A DNA stretch of 64,000 bases. Origin: Enterovirga aerilata (GTDB lineage: Bacteria; Pseudomonadota; Alphaproteobacteria; Rhizobiales; Beijerinckiaceae). Under the pieces are notes generated by a model. It was not told where the DNA came from and did not search any database. It saw only the letters and a program-made list of their open reading frames with translations. Positions 1-9,514 of this stretch are shown here, piece by piece. A program made the translations under genes and the position numbers. The stretch lies in the NCBI RefSeq assembly GCF_013044135.1, contig NZ_JABEPP010000001.1, forward strand, positions 62,001 through 126,000. Direction: 5' to 3'. The number at the start of each line of letters is the position of its first letter. The stretch's first letter is position 1.

Positions 1-1035
1 GAGACCCATGCCTCGGTCGCGTCCTACAACAATCACTGGGGCGTGCCGCTGACGCTCGCCCGCATACCGAAGGACAGCCGCTTCGGCGTCTTCGAGATCG
101 GCATGAACCACGCGGGCGAGATCGCACCGCTGACCCGGATGGTCCGGCCGGAGGTCGCGGTCGTCACCACGATCGAGCCGGTCCATATCGGGCATTTCCG
201 GTCCATCCTGGGCATTGCGGACGCGAAGGCGGAGATATTCGAGGGCCTGGAGCCCGGCGGGGTCGCGGTCATCAACCGGGACAATCCCTATTTCGACCGT
301 CTTCTCGCCCATGCGGCGGCGTCGAATGCCGGCCGCGTCATCTCCTTCGGCGAGCACGAGGCCGCCGACGTGCGGGCGCTCCGGATCGCGACCGGGCCGG
401 ATGCCTCCATGGTCGAGGCGAACGTCCTCGGCCGCACCGCGGTCTACCGGGTCGGCGCGGCCGGCCGGCACATGGCCCTCAACTCGCTCGCCGTGCTTGC
501 GGCGGCCGCGGCGCTCGGGCTCGACCCGAACGAGGCGGCGGGAGGCCTTGCCGAGCTGAGCGCGCCGGTCGGGCGCGGTGAACGCATCCGCCTGCGTCAC
601 CCCGACGGCGAGTTCCTCGCCATCGACGAGAGCTTCAACGCGAATCCCGCCTCCATGCGGGCCGCGCTCGCGACGCTCGCCACCGTCGAGGCCCGCGGCA
701 GGCGCATCGCGGTACTCGCCGATATGGGCGAGCTCGGCGAGATGGGACCCAAGGCCCATGCCGATCTCGCCGAGGCCGTCGTGGCCTCCAAGGCGGATCT
801 CGTCTTCGCCGCCGGTCCTCTGATGCGCGGGCTTTGGGATGCGCTGCCCGCGAGGCTTCGCGGCGCCTATGCGCAGAGCGCGGCGGAACTCGAGGGAGCC
901 GTCCTCGATGCAGTTCGCCCCGGCGACGCCGTGATGATCAAGGGCTCCAAGTTCACGCAGGTCTCGAAGATCGTGGCCGCTCTGAAGCGCCGGTTCGGGC
1001 AGGCTCAAGCCGCCGCCACCACCGGGCGGGGTTGA
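1..1035 (+). CDS. murF: UDP-N-acetylmuramoyl-tripeptide--D-alanyl-D-alanine ligase (5' partial)
   Basis: MurF adds D-Ala-D-Ala to the UDP-MurNAc-tripeptide in the cytoplasm, the last soluble step of the peptidoglycan precursor. The first base of the window is already inside the frame: it opens with [18 protein letters not shown], the conserved stretch just after the ATP loop, so the start codon, N-terminal domain and GKTT loop lie to the left. Visible motifs are [11 protein letters not shown], the substrate-site [26 protein letters not shown] and VMIKGSKF near the C-terminus; 344 residues are present. The stop is followed 6 bases later by mraY, as in the usual dcw order. Identity is secure; only the missing 5' end is uncertain. 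Confidence 0.97.
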   Translation, partial: ETHASVASYNNHWGVPLTLARIPKDSRFGVFEIGMNHAGEIAPLTRMVRPEVAVVTTIEPVHIGHFRSILGIADAKAEIFEGLEPGGVAVINRDNPYFDRLLAHAAASNAGRVISFGEHEAADVRALRIATGPDASMVEANVLGRTAVYRVGAAGRHMALNSLAVLAAAAALGLDPNEAAGGLAELSAPVGRGERIRLRHPDGEFLAIDESFNANPASMRAALATLATVEARGRRIAVLADMGELGEMGPKAHADLAEAVVASKADLVFAAGPLMRGLWDALPARLRGAYAQSAAELEGAVLDAVRPGDAVMIKGSKFTQVSKIVAALKRRFGQAQAAATTGRG

Positions 1036-1041
1036 CGACAG

Positions 1042-2127
1042 ATGCTCTACTTCCTGGCGGATCTCAGCGGCCATTTCTCGCCGCTGAACGTCTTCCGCTA
1101 CATCACCTTCCGGACAGGCGGCGCGATCGCGACCGCCCTCCTCTTCGTGTTCTGGCTCGGTCCGGCCGCTATCTCCGTCCTGCGCATCCGCCAGGGCAAG
1201 GGACAGCCGATCCGCGAGGACGGCCCGCAATCGCATCTGCTCACGAAGCGCGGCACCCCCACGATGGGCGGGCTGATGATCCTGGCCGGCGTGCTCGTCG
1301 CGACGCTGCTTTGGGCGAATCCGACCAACCTCTATGTCTGGGTGGTCGTCTTCGTGACGCTCGGCTTCGGGTCGATCGGCTTCTACGACGACTACCTCAA
1401 AGTGACGAAGCAGTCCCACAAGGGCTTCTCCGGCAAGAGCCGCCTCGTGCTCGAGATGTTGATCGCGGCGGCTGCCTGCGTGATGATCGCTTTCATCGCG
1501 ACGCCCGGCCTCGCGAACAAGCTGTCGGTGCCCTTCGCCAAGGACCTGCTGATCGATTTCGGCTGGTTCTACATCGTCTTCGGGGCGCTCGTGATCGTGG
1601 GCGCGGGCAACGCCGTGAACCTGACCGACGGCCTCGACGGGCTCGCGATCGTGCCGGTGATGATCGCGGGTGCGACCTTCGGCTTCGTGGCCTATCTGGC
1701 GGGCAACGCGATCTTCTCGAACTATCTCCAGATCCGCTTCGTGCCCGGCACGGGCGAGCTCGCCGTGCTCTGCGGCGCGCTGCTCGGCTCGGGGCTCGGC
1801 TTCCTGTGGTTCAACGCGCCTCCGGCGCAGGTTTTCATGGGCGACACGGGCTCGCTGGCGCTCGGCGGCCTGCTCGGGACGATCGCGGTCGCGACCAAGC
1901 ACGAGATCGTGCTCGCCATCGTGGGCGGGCTGTTCGTGCTCGAGGCGCTCTCGGTGATCATCCAGGTCGCGTCCTTCAAGCTGACCGGGAAGCGCGTCTT
2001 CAAGATGGCTCCGATCCACCACCATTTCGAGCAGCTCGGCTGGACGGAGCCGCAGGTGGTGATCCGGTTCTGGATCATCTCGGTCCTGCTCGCGCTCGTC
2101 GGCCTCTCGACCCTGAAGCTGCGGTGA
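1042..2127 (+). CDS. mraY: Phospho-N-acetylmuramoyl-pentapeptide-transferase
   Basis: MraY moves phospho-MurNAc-pentapeptide onto undecaprenyl phosphate to make lipid I in the inner membrane. The 361-residue protein is of normal length and strongly hydrophobic, consistent with about ten transmembrane helices. Signature loops are present: [16 protein letters not shown] (first Asp pair), [13 protein letters not shown] (third catalytic Asp) and the C-terminal [10 protein letters not shown]. It starts 6 bases after murF and ends 5 bases before murD, so it is part of one co-transcribed run. Confidence 0.98.
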   Translation: MLYFLADLSGHFSPLNVFRYITFRTGGAIATALLFVFWLGPAAISVLRIRQGKGQPIREDGPQSHLLTKRGTPTMGGLMILAGVLVATLLWANPTNLYVWVVVFVTLGFGSIGFYDDYLKVTKQSHKGFSGKSRLVLEMLIAAAACVMIAFIATPGLANKLSVPFAKDLLIDFGWFYIVFGALVIVGAGNAVNLTDGLDGLAIVPVMIAGATFGFVAYLAGNAIFSNYLQIRFVPGTGELAVLCGALLGSGLGFLWFNAPPAQVFMGDTGSLALGGLLGTIAVATKHEIVLAIVGGLFVLEALSVIIQVASFKLTGKRVFKMAPIHHHFEQLGWTEPQVVIRFWIISVLLALVGLSTLKLR

Positions 2128-2132
2128 CGGTG

Positions 2133-3524
2133 ATGACGCCTGTCACCTGTATGGGCGGCCGAAAGCTGGCGCTGTTCGGGCTCGGCAGGTCCGGCATCGC
2201 GACGGCGCTCGCCCTGAAGGCGGGCGGAGCGGACGTCCTCGCCTTCGACGACAATCCGAAGAGCATCGACAAGGCGCACGCTGCGGGGCTCACGACCTCC
2301 GACCTACGCGAGGCGGACTGGTCCGACTTCGCAGCGCTCGTGCTCGCGCCCGGCGTGCCGCTGACCCATCCCGAGCCCCACTGGACGGTGGGTCTGGCCA
2401 GGGAGGCCGGCATCGAGATCATCGGCGATATCGAGCTGTTCTGCCGCGAGCGGAACGCCGTTGCACCGGGCGCGCCCTTCGTCGCGATCACCGGGACCAA
2501 CGGCAAGTCCACGACGACGGCGCTCGTTACGCACGTCCTGCGGAGCGCGGGCTACGACGTTCAGATGGGCGGAAACATCGGCATGGCGATCCTGTCGCTC
2601 GAGCCGCCGGCGCGCGACCGGGTCCATGTGATCGAGATGTCGTCCTTTCAGATCGACCTCACGCCGTCGCTCCGCCCCTCCGTCGGCGTTCTCCTCAACA
2701 TCACGCCCGACCATCTCGACCGCCACGGCACGATGGAGAATTACGCCGCCATCAAGGAGCGGCTGGTCGCGGGCGCGGAGGTCGCGATCGTCGGGATCGA
2801 CGATGGGCCGAGCCGGGCCATTGCCGAGAGGCTGGCGCAGGCGGGCCGCACCGTCCTCACGCTCAGCCGCGACATGCTGCCGGGCGACGGCTATCACTTC
2901 GAGGGCACGCGCATCTTCGCCACCTCGGGCACCTCGACCCGCAGGGTCGCGGACCTGAAGGGGATCGGCTCGCTGCGCGGCGCCCACAATGCCCAGAACG
3001 CCGCGGCGGCGGTGGCGGTCGCAGAGGCGCTTGGGCTCGATCCGGAGGAGATCGAGGCGGGTCTCGCCTCCTTCCCCGGTCTGCATCACCGGATGGAGGA
3101 GGTCGCCCGGCTCGGCCAGGCTCTCTTCGTCAACGATTCGAAGGCCACGAACGCAGATTCGACCGAAAAGGCGCTCCTCTCCTTCGACCACGTCTTCTGG
3201 ATTCTCGGGGGCAAGCCGAAGGACGGCGGGATCGAAATCCTGCGCCCCTATTTCGACCGGATCGAGAAGGCCTACCTCATCGGGGCCGCGAGCGAGGACT
3301 TCGCCCGCACCCTCGACGGGGCGGTTCCGGTCGAGCGTTGCGGCACGCTCGACGTCGCGGTCGCGGCGGCCGCCGCCGATGCGGCGCGCTCGGATGTGGA
3401 CGAGCCCGTCATTCTGCTCTCGCCCGCCTGCGCGTCCTACGACCAGTACCCGAATTTCGAGGTGCGGGGCGAGCATTTCCGTGAGCTTGTCCGGGCGCTG
3501 CCCGGCGTGGAGATGCGGTCGTGA
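2133..3524 (+). CDS. murD: UDP-N-acetylmuramoyl-L-alanine--D-glutamate ligase
   Basis: MurD adds D-glutamate to UDP-MurNAc-L-Ala. From the ATG at 2133 the protein has 463 residues, normal for the family; the frame is open far upstream through mraY, but homology begins at [12 protein letters not shown], so longer starts are rejected. A GTG lies directly before (2130). Motifs: ATP loop [57 protein letters not shown] and [10 protein letters not shown] near the end. It is the last gene before an intergenic palindromic repeat that separates it from ftsW. Confidence 0.97.
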   Translation: MTPVTCMGGRKLALFGLGRSGIATALALKAGGADVLAFDDNPKSIDKAHAAGLTTSDLREADWSDFAALVLAPGVPLTHPEPHWTVGLAREAGIEIIGDIELFCRERNAVAPGAPFVAITGTNGKSTTTALVTHVLRSAGYDVQMGGNIGMAILSLEPPARDRVHVIEMSSFQIDLTPSLRPSVGVLLNITPDHLDRHGTMENYAAIKERLVAGAEVAIVGIDDGPSRAIAERLAQAGRTVLTLSRDMLPGDGYHFEGTRIFATSGTSTRRVADLKGIGSLRGAHNAQNAAAAVAVAEALGLDPEEIEAGLASFPGLHHRMEEVARLGQALFVNDSKATNADSTEKALLSFDHVFWILGGKPKDGGIEILRPYFDRIEKAYLIGAASEDFARTLDGAVPVERCGTLDVAVAAAAADAARSDVDEPVILLSPACASYDQYPNFEVRGEHFRELVRALPGVEMRS

Positions 3525-3549
3525 GCGGGGCCCGCAAGGTCGACGACTA

Positions 3550-3686
3550 CCCTCCTCCTCGTGGGGAGGGTAGCCCGAGCGTAGCGGAGGGCCGGGCAGG
3601 GGGCACGACGCGCTCGCTCGACTGTCCCACCCCCCATCCCGGTTCGCGCCTGCGGCGCGACTCGGCCCTCCCCACGAGGGGGAGGG
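3550..3686. repeat. REP-like intergenic palindromic element
   Basis: The two ends form a near-perfect inverted repeat: 3550-3570 (CCCTCCTCCTCGTGGGGAGGG) and 3666-3686 (CCCTCCCCACGAGGGGGAGGG reversed complement match), 20 of 21 positions pairing. The middle is rich in short GC palindromes (CGAGCGTAGCGGAGGG, GCGCCTGCGGCGCGAC). Hyphomicrobial genomes carry many intergenic elements of this form, with CCCTCCCC..GGGGAGGG arms around a GC-rich core. It separates murD from ftsW, and the ftsW ribosome-binding site AAGGAG (3687-3692) begins at its last base. No second copy is visible in this window. Confidence 0.75.
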
Positions 3687-3698
3687 AAGGAGCCAGCC

Positions 3699-4838
3699 AT
3701 GTCCTCCCGTGCTGAACGAACCTATCTCGGCGACTGGCTCTGGACGGTCGACCGCCTGCTTCTCGCCGCGCTTGCGGCCCTGATGGTGGCGGGGCTTGTC
3801 GCCCTCATGGGCGGGGGGCCGCCGGTCGCGGAGCGGCTCGGCCTGCCGACCTTCCATTTCGTCAACCGGCAGGTGCTCTATCTCGTACCGGCCGCGATGA
3901 TCCTGGTCGCGGTCTCCTTCCTGTCGCTGCGCCACCTGCGCCGGCTCGCCCTCCTGGTCTATGCGGCGGGCATCGTCCTCTGTGTGCTCGCGATCAATTT
4001 CGGGCCGGAGATCAAGGGCGCGCATCGCTGGATCGCGGTCGGCTCCTTCGGCATCCAGCCCTCCGAGTTCGTGAAGCCGGCCTTCGTCGTGCTGGCGGCC
4101 TGGGCCTTCTCGGAGAGCGCCCGCCGGTTCGAGGGCGCGATCCTCGCTGTCCTGCTCCTCCCCATCACGATCCTGCCGCTCATCCTGCAGCCGGATTTCG
4201 GGCAGACGATGCTGATCACCATCGTCTGGCTCGGGCTCTTCTTCGTCGCCGGCCTGCACTTCTTCTGGATGATCGGTCTTGGCGGCGTCGCGCTGGTCGG
4301 CGTCTTCGCGGCCTACAAGCTCCTGCCGCACGTGCAGGAGCGAATCGAGCGCTTCCTCGACAAGTCCTCCGGCGACACCTTCCAGGTCGACACGGCCCTG
4401 GAAGCCTTCGCCAAGGGAAGCTGGCTCGGCGTGGGTCCGGGCGAGGGGACGGTGAAGCGCATCCTGCCGGATGCCCATACGGACTTCATCTTCGCGGTGA
4501 CCGCGGAGGAGTTCGGGATCGCGGCCTGCATGGGGCTCCTGTGCATCTTCGCCTTCATCGTGCTGCGCGGCCTCGCTCTGGCGCGCCGCAACGAGGACCT
4601 GTTCTGCCGCTTCGCGACCACAGGGCTCGTGCTGATGTTCGGCCTCCAGGCCTGCATCAACATGATGGTCAACGTGCACCTGATGCCGGCCAAGGGCATG
4701 ACGCTGCCCTTCATCTCCTATGGCGGCTCCTCGCTCCTTTCGCTCGCGCTCGGGATGGGCTTCCTGATCGCGCTCACGCGGCGCCGGCCGCGCTCCGAGA
4801 TGCTCGACCGGCTCATGCCGGGTCCCGCGAGACCATGA
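3699..4838 (+). CDS. ftsW: Peptidoglycan glycosyltransferase / divisome SEDS protein FtsW
   Basis: FtsW polymerises septal peptidoglycan glycan strands together with FtsI. The 379-residue protein has about ten hydrophobic segments and the SEDS signatures: [27 protein letters not shown], the large periplasmic loop motif [19 protein letters not shown] with AEEFG, and [13 protein letters not shown] near the C-terminus. The ATG at 3699 is preceded by AAGGAG at 7-base spacing. Its stop overlaps the murG start (ATGA at 4835). It follows a palindromic repeat element rather than directly abutting murD. Confidence 0.97.
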   Translation: MSSRAERTYLGDWLWTVDRLLLAALAALMVAGLVALMGGGPPVAERLGLPTFHFVNRQVLYLVPAAMILVAVSFLSLRHLRRLALLVYAAGIVLCVLAINFGPEIKGAHRWIAVGSFGIQPSEFVKPAFVVLAAWAFSESARRFEGAILAVLLLPITILPLILQPDFGQTMLITIVWLGLFFVAGLHFFWMIGLGGVALVGVFAAYKLLPHVQERIERFLDKSSGDTFQVDTALEAFAKGSWLGVGPGEGTVKRILPDAHTDFIFAVTAEEFGIAACMGLLCIFAFIVLRGLALARRNEDLFCRFATTGLVLMFGLQACINMMVNVHLMPAKGMTLPFISYGGSSLLSLALGMGFLIALTRRRPRSEMLDRLMPGPARP

Positions 4839-5968
4839 GCCGCGGCACCGTCCTCATCGCGGCGGGCGGCACGGGCGGACACCTTTTCCCGGCCGAGGCG
4901 CTCGCGACCGCGCTCGGGCGGCTCGGGGTCTCCGTCGTGCTCGCGACCGACGCCCGGGTGGGGGAGATCGCCAGGACCTTCCCGGCCGAACGCGTGGTCG
5001 AAATCCCGTCGGGGACGCCTTCGGGAGGCTCCCTCCTCGGCAAGGGGATGGCCGCCGTGAAGCTCGCGAGCGGCGTGCTGGTCGCGCTCCGGGTGATCCG
5101 CGCGCTGAAGCCCGATTGCGTGGTCGGGTTCGGCGGCTACCCGACCGTGCCGCCGGTCTTCGCGGCCGCGACCGGCGGCGTGCCGACGTTGATCCACGAG
5201 CAGAACGGCGTGATCGGGCGGGCAAACCGCTTCCTGATGGGCCGCGTCTCCGCCATCGCGACCGGGTTCCCCAAAGTGAAGGGACTGCCCGAAAGCCTGG
5301 CACGCAAGACCTATCATACCGGCAACCCGATCCGCCCGGCGGTGCTCGCCGCCGCGGCGCTGCCCTATGCGGCTCCGGAGCCCGGCGGCACGCTGAGCAT
5401 CCTCGCGTTCGGGGGCAGCCAGGGCGCCCGCATCATGAGCGAGATCGTGCCGCCGGCCTTGGCCTCGCTTCCCCCGGAGGGGCGCCGGCGTCTCTCGGTC
5501 GTGCAGCAGGCCCGGCCCGAGGACCAGGACAGGGCGCGGGCCCTCTACGCCGAAGCCGGGATCGCGGCCGAGGTCGCGCCCTTCTTCAAGGACCTGCCGG
5601 CCCGCATGGCGGCGGCGCATCTCGTCATCGCGCGCTCCGGCGCCTCGACCGTCGCGGAGCTCGCCGCGATCGGCCGCCCCTCCATCCTCGTGCCGCTGCC
5701 GGGCGCCATCGACCAGGACCAGGCGGCGAATGCCCGCTCCCTCGCCGAGATCGGGGCCGCGACCGTGATCATGCAGGCGGATTTCACGCCCGAGCGCCTT
5801 GCCGGGGAGGTTGCGTCCCGCCTCGAGGACCCGTCCGGGTTGACCGAAGCCGCCCGCGCGGCGAAGAGCGCAGGCGTGCTCGACGCGGCGGAGCGACTCG
5901 CGTCCCTCGTCCTTACGCTCGCCAGGATCCCGGTGCCGGAGCGGCCCGCCCAGGAGACGACATCATGA
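4835..5968 (+). CDS. murG: UDP-GlcNAc:undecaprenyl-PP-MurNAc-pentapeptide GlcNAc transferase
   Basis: MurG converts lipid I to lipid II on the cytoplasmic face of the membrane. From ATG 4835 the protein has 377 residues. The frame is open upstream inside ftsW, but homology starts at [17 protein letters not shown]. Other motifs: [30 protein letters not shown] and the donor-site [17 protein letters not shown] followed by DQDQAANA. Start and stop both overlap their neighbours by 4 bases (ATGA with ftsW and with murC), indicating translational coupling. Confidence 0.97.
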   Translation: MSRGTVLIAAGGTGGHLFPAEALATALGRLGVSVVLATDARVGEIARTFPAERVVEIPSGTPSGGSLLGKGMAAVKLASGVLVALRVIRALKPDCVVGFGGYPTVPPVFAAATGGVPTLIHEQNGVIGRANRFLMGRVSAIATGFPKVKGLPESLARKTYHTGNPIRPAVLAAAALPYAAPEPGGTLSILAFGGSQGARIMSEIVPPALASLPPEGRRRLSVVQQARPEDQDRARALYAEAGIAAEVAPFFKDLPARMAAAHLVIARSGASTVAELAAIGRPSILVPLPGAIDQDQAANARSLAEIGAATVIMQADFTPERLAGEVASRLEDPSGLTEAARAAKSAGVLDAAERLASLVLTLARIPVPERPAQETTS

Positions 5969-7383
5969 AGCTGCCCCCGAAGCTCGGGCCCATCCACTTC
6001 ATCGGCATCGGCGGGATCGGCATGTCCGGCATCGCCGAGGTGATGCACAATCTCGGCTATACGGTCCAGGGCTCGGACGCCTCCGACAACTACAACGTGC
6101 GCCGTCTCGCGGACAAGGGCATCCGGACCTTCATCGGGCACGAGGCGAAGAACGTCGAGAATGCCGAGGTCGTGGTCGTGTCGACCGCGATCAAGCGCAA
6201 CAATCCGGAGCTTTCCGCCGCCCGCGAGCGGCGCCTTCCCGTCGTGCGCCGCGCCGAGATGCTGGCCGAATTGATGCGCTTCAAGTCCTGCGTGGCGGTG
6301 GCGGGCACGCATGGCAAGACGACCACGACTTCGCTCGTCGCCACGCTTCTGGATGCCGGCGGCCTCGACCCGACCGTCATCAACGGCGGCATCATCAACG
6401 CCTACGGCACCAATGCGCGCATGGGAGCCGGCGACTGGATGGTGGTGGAAGCCGACGAATCCGACGGCACCTTCCTGAAGCTTCCGGCGGACGTCGCGGT
6501 CGTCACCAACATCGATCCGGAGCATCTCGACCATTTCGGCTCCTTCGAGGCGATCAAGGACGCGTTCCGGTCGCTGATCGACAACATCCCGTTCTACGGC
6601 TTCGCCGTGATGTGCATCGACCATCCCACGGTGCAGGATCTCGTCGGCCGGATCGAGGACCGGCGCGTCATCACCTATGGCGAGAACCCGCAGGCCGACG
6701 TCCGGCTCATCGACGTGGATTCGAAGGGCGGCCAGAACCGCTTCCGCGTGCTCATCCGCGACCGCCGGCCCGGCTTCCGCATGGAGCTGGGGGACCTGGT
6801 CCTGCCGATGCCGGGCACGCACAACGCGCTGAACGCCACCGCCGCCATCGCGGTGGCGCATGAGCTCGGCGTCTCGCCCGAGAACATCAGGAAGGCGCTC
6901 GCCGGCTTCGGCGGCGTGAAGCGGCGCTTCACCCGCACGGGCGAGTGGAACGGCATCGCGGTGTTCGACGATTACGGCCACCATCCGGTCGAGATCAAAG
7001 CGGTGCTCAGAGCCGCCCGCGCCTCGACCGACGGCTGCGTGATCGCGGTCGTGCAGCCGCACCGCTACAGCCGCCTCTCCTCGCTCTTCGACGAATTCTG
7101 CACCTGCTTCAACGACGCGGACACCGTGATCGTCGCGCCGGTCTATGCGGCGGGCGAGCTGCCGATCCCGGGTGCCGACCGCGACAGCCTCGTCGCCGGC
7201 CTGAAGTCGCGCGGGCACCGGAACGCCATCGCGCTGGAGAGGTCGGAGGACCTGGCCGGCCTCGTTCGCGGCCAGGCCAAGCCCGGCGACTACGTGATCT
7301 GCCTCGGCGCGGGCAACATCACGCAATGGGCCTATGCTCTGCCGGGCGAGCTTGCCGCCCTGGGCGAACAGGCGGCGGCGTAG
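5965..7383 (+). CDS. murC: UDP-N-acetylmuramate--L-alanine ligase
   Basis: MurC starts the stem peptide by adding L-alanine to UDP-MurNAc. From ATG 5965 (ATGA overlap with murG) it has 472 residues. Motifs: N-terminal Rossmann [17 protein letters not shown] loop [43 protein letters not shown] and [14 protein letters not shown]. In most alphaproteobacteria murB follows at once; here the stop is followed after 15 bases by a HicAB toxin-antitoxin pair. Confidence 0.97.
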   Translation: MKLPPKLGPIHFIGIGGIGMSGIAEVMHNLGYTVQGSDASDNYNVRRLADKGIRTFIGHEAKNVENAEVVVVSTAIKRNNPELSAARERRLPVVRRAEMLAELMRFKSCVAVAGTHGKTTTTSLVATLLDAGGLDPTVINGGIINAYGTNARMGAGDWMVVEADESDGTFLKLPADVAVVTNIDPEHLDHFGSFEAIKDAFRSLIDNIPFYGFAVMCIDHPTVQDLVGRIEDRRVITYGENPQADVRLIDVDSKGGQNRFRVLIRDRRPGFRMELGDLVLPMPGTHNALNATAAIAVAHELGVSPENIRKALAGFGGVKRRFTRTGEWNGIAVFDDYGHHPVEIKAVLRAARASTDGCVIAVVQPHRYSRLSSLFDEFCTCFNDADTVIVAPVYAAGELPIPGADRDSLVAGLKSRGHRNAIALERSEDLAGLVRGQAKPGDYVICLGAGNITQWAYALPGELAALGEQAAA

Positions 7384-7398
7384 TCGAGGACGGACGCC

Positions 7399-7605
7399 TT
7401 GCCCACAAAGGTGCGCGAGGCGATCCGGATCATCGAGGAGGACGGGTGGCTGCTCGTTGCGACGCGAGGCAGCCATCGCCAGTATAAGCACCCGATGAAG
7501 GCTGGCCGCGTCACCATCCCCGGAAAGCTGTCGGACGATCTCGCGCCCGGCACGCTGGCGAGCATCCTCAAGCAAGCCGGGCTGGAGAAGGATGGGAAGC
7601 GATGA
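7399..7605 (+). CDS. hicA: HicA-family mRNA interferase toxin
   Basis: A 68-residue protein with the HicA double-stranded-RNA-binding-like fold signature: KVREAIRIIEEDGWLL, RGSHRQYKHPMKAG with the catalytic His in G-S-H, VTIPGK and the C-terminal LASILKQAGL. HicA toxins cleave mRNA until bound by HicB. The TTG at 7399 is preferred because it retains the usual lysine before VREAI; a GTG at 7411 is the alternative. Its stop overlaps the hicB ATG by 4 bases (ATGA). It is wedged between murC and murB, an unusual place. Family call is secure; activity is inferred. Confidence 0.9.
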   Translation: MPTKVREAIRIIEEDGWLLVATRGSHRQYKHPMKAGRVTIPGKLSDDLAPGTLASILKQAGLEKDGKR

Positions 7606-7811
7606 CCCGCTATGCAGTGGTGATCGAGCAGGCCGGGCGGAACTATTCGGCCTACGTGCCCGACCTTCCCGGTTGCGTTGCGACCGGGGACACGATCGAG
7701 GAAGTCGAGCGTGAAATCCGCGAAGCCATCCAGTTTCATATCGCGGGCCTGAAGGCGGACGGCATCCCGGTTCCGACACCCACGAGCCGGGCGGAGTACG
7801 TCGAGGCGTGA
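7602..7811 (+). CDS. hicB: HicB-family antitoxin
   Basis: A 69-residue protein of the short HicB type: the partial RNase-H-like core [20 protein letters not shown], then [20 protein letters not shown] and a short tail [17 protein letters not shown]. No clear C-terminal DNA-binding domain is seen, so any autoregulation is not evident from the sequence. It should neutralise the HicA encoded just upstream. The start overlaps hicA (ATGA, 7602) and the stop overlaps the murB GTG start (GTGA, 7808), so murB translation is probably coupled to the antitoxin. Confidence 0.9.
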   Translation: MTRYAVVIEQAGRNYSAYVPDLPGCVATGDTIEEVEREIREAIQFHIAGLKADGIPVPTPTSRAEYVEA

Positions 7812-8779
7812 GTGCATCCCTTCACGACGAGGTGGCGGCCGTTATTGGCAGCCGGAGCCTCGCCGCCGACCTGCGCGCGGGCCTCGCCGGCCTGCGTGGC
7901 ACACTCCAGGCGGATGCCCCGACCGCGCCGCTATCCTGGTTCCGCACCGGCGGGCCGGCCGAGGTGCTGTTCACGCCGGCCGACGAGGCGGATCTCGCGC
8001 TGTTCCTCGCGGGCTGTCCCGCCGACGTGCCGGTCCTCGTCGTTGGGCTCGGCTCGAACCTCCTTGTCCGCGACGGCGGCATCCGGGGCGTCGTGATCCG
8101 CCTGGGCAAGGCCTTCGCCGAGGTCGCGGTCGAGCCCGGTTTCCGCATCCGCGCCGGTGCGGGCGCGCCGGACGTGAAGGTCGCGCGCGCGGCGGCCGAA
8201 GCCGGGATCGAAGGGCTCGCCTTCCTGCGCGGCATCCCCGGCGCGATCGGCGGGGCCTTGCGCATGAACGGCGGCGCATATGGCGGCGAGACCGCCGACG
8301 TGCTCATCGAGGCGCGCGCGCTCGACCGGCAGGGCAGGGCGCATGTGCTCTCGAAGGCGGAGATGGGCTTCACCTACCGCCATTGCGGCGCGCCCGAGGA
8401 CTACATCTTCACCGAGGCGCTGTTCGAGGGCCGCCCGGGCGATCCCGGGACGATCCTGGCGGCCATGAACCAGATCACCGAGGCGCGCTCGGCAAGCCAG
8501 CCTGTGAACACGCGCACGGGCGGCTCGACCTTCAAGAATCCCCCGGGCTGCAAGGCCTGGGAGCTCGTGGACCGGGCCGGCTGCCGCGGCCTCCGCATCG
8601 GCGACGCGCAGGTCTCCGAGCTGCACTGCAACTTCCTGATCAACCACGGCAGGGCGACGGCTGCCGAGATCGAGGCCCTGGGAGAAGAAGTGCGCCGCCG
8701 CGTCCGCGAGACCTCGGGCGTGGAGCTCGAATGGGAGATCAAGCGGGTCGGGATTGCCCCCGGAGAATCGAGCCCATAG
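7808..8779 (+). CDS. murB: UDP-N-acetylenolpyruvoylglucosamine reductase
   Basis: MurB is the FAD/NADPH enzyme that makes UDP-MurNAc. The 323-residue protein begins at a GTG overlapping hicB. Motifs: [16 protein letters not shown]-binding [32 protein letters not shown], the catalytic-Ser region [10 protein letters not shown], and C-terminal [17 protein letters not shown]. The short form, lacking the extra Tyr-loop insertion of E. coli MurB, fits type II MurB proteins. Downstream, an AbrB/PIN module separates it from ddl. Confidence 0.96.
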   Translation: MSASLHDEVAAVIGSRSLAADLRAGLAGLRGTLQADAPTAPLSWFRTGGPAEVLFTPADEADLALFLAGCPADVPVLVVGLGSNLLVRDGGIRGVVIRLGKAFAEVAVEPGFRIRAGAGAPDVKVARAAAEAGIEGLAFLRGIPGAIGGALRMNGGAYGGETADVLIEARALDRQGRAHVLSKAEMGFTYRHCGAPEDYIFTEALFEGRPGDPGTILAAMNQITEARSASQPVNTRTGGSTFKNPPGCKAWELVDRAGCRGLRIGDAQVSELHCNFLINHGRATAAEIEALGEEVRRRVRETSGVELEWEIKRVGIAPGESSP

Positions 8780-8816
8780 GATATACCCTGCATCAAACGT
8801 GTATCCGGAGGCGGTC

Positions 8817-9083
8817 ATGAAGGTCGCACGCTGGGGAAACAGTCTCGCGGTTCGGTTGCCACGCGAAGTGGCAGAAGAGCTTTCCCTCAAGGAGGGCGAC
8901 GAGATCGAACTGCGGCCTGCGGGCGAGCATAGCTTCGAGGTGGTGCGGGACCGTAGGCGGGAAGAAGCGATGGAACGCATCCGGGCTCTGAGTCGACCGC
9001 TTCCGCCTGGGTTTCGCTTCGATCGGGAGGAACTCTACGACACCGCTCGCGGCGGGTTCAGGTTCGAGAATGAAGAAGAATGA
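8817..9083 (+). CDS. AbrB/MazE-type antitoxin
   Basis: An 88-residue protein with an N-terminal SpoVT-AbrB swapped-hairpin domain (MKVARWGNSLAVRLPREV, then LSLKEGDEIELRP, residues about 1-40) and a charged C-terminal tail that would wrap the toxin. The ATG at 8817 is preceded by GGAGG at 8807-8811; the frame is open further upstream but lacks family similarity there. It overlaps the following PIN toxin gene by 14 bases. AbrB-type antitoxins normally bind their own promoter; the 37-base gap after murB could hold a weak one, but I cannot define it. Confidence 0.88.
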   Translation: MKVARWGNSLAVRLPREVAEELSLKEGDEIELRPAGEHSFEVVRDRRREEAMERIRALSRPLPPGFRFDREELYDTARGGFRFENEEE

Positions 9084-9480
9084 CTGTTTCCTAGACACGA
9101 ACATCCTGCTTTACGCATTCACGGAAGGCGACCCGCGAAGCGAACCTGCGAGAGACCTCCTCCTGGGAGGGGGCACGTTCAGCGTGCAGGTCGCGAACGA
9201 GTTCGCGGATGTCTCCCGTCGGAAACTGGGCTGGACCTGGAACGACATCGCGGCTGCTCTCGACAGTATCCGTCGTTGCCTGGGAACCCCGCTACCCCTT
9301 GATCACGAGACCCATCGCGCAGCACTCGATCTCTCGAGCCGGTACGGGTTCCGCTTCTACGACAGTCTGATCATAGCGTCCGCCAAGCTGATCGGCTGCA
9401 GAACGCTCGTGACAGAAGACCTCCAGCATGGGCAGACCGTGGATGGGGTCGAGATTCGCAACCCTTTTCTGCCAGCCTGA
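9070..9480 (+). CDS. PIN-domain toxin (VapC-like ribonuclease)
   Basis: A 136-residue single PIN domain. The acidic metal-binding residues are in place: CFLDTNILLYAF near the N-terminus, VANEFADVSRRK, RFYDSLIIASA and TLVTEDLQHG. PIN toxins are magnesium-dependent RNases. The gene starts inside the upstream AbrB-type antitoxin gene. It lies between murB and ddl, 34 bases before the ddl start. Family membership is clear; substrate RNA is unknown. Confidence 0.9.
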   Translation: MKKNDCFLDTNILLYAFTEGDPRSEPARDLLLGGGTFSVQVANEFADVSRRKLGWTWNDIAAALDSIRRCLGTPLPLDHETHRAALDLSSRYGFRFYDSLIIASAKLIGCRTLVTEDLQHGQTVDGVEIRNPFLPA

Positions 9481-9514
9481 CGCTGCTCGACGCGAGCCTC
9501 GGAGAAGCTGAACC

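Noticed and set aside
2304-4679. A 791-codon open frame on the minus strand across murD and ftsW
   Set aside because: It is antisense to two certain genes, rich in Arg/Glu/His/Asp from GC-biased third positions, and resembles no protein family. Similar long antisense frames (for example over murC, mmsA and recN) were dropped for the same reason.
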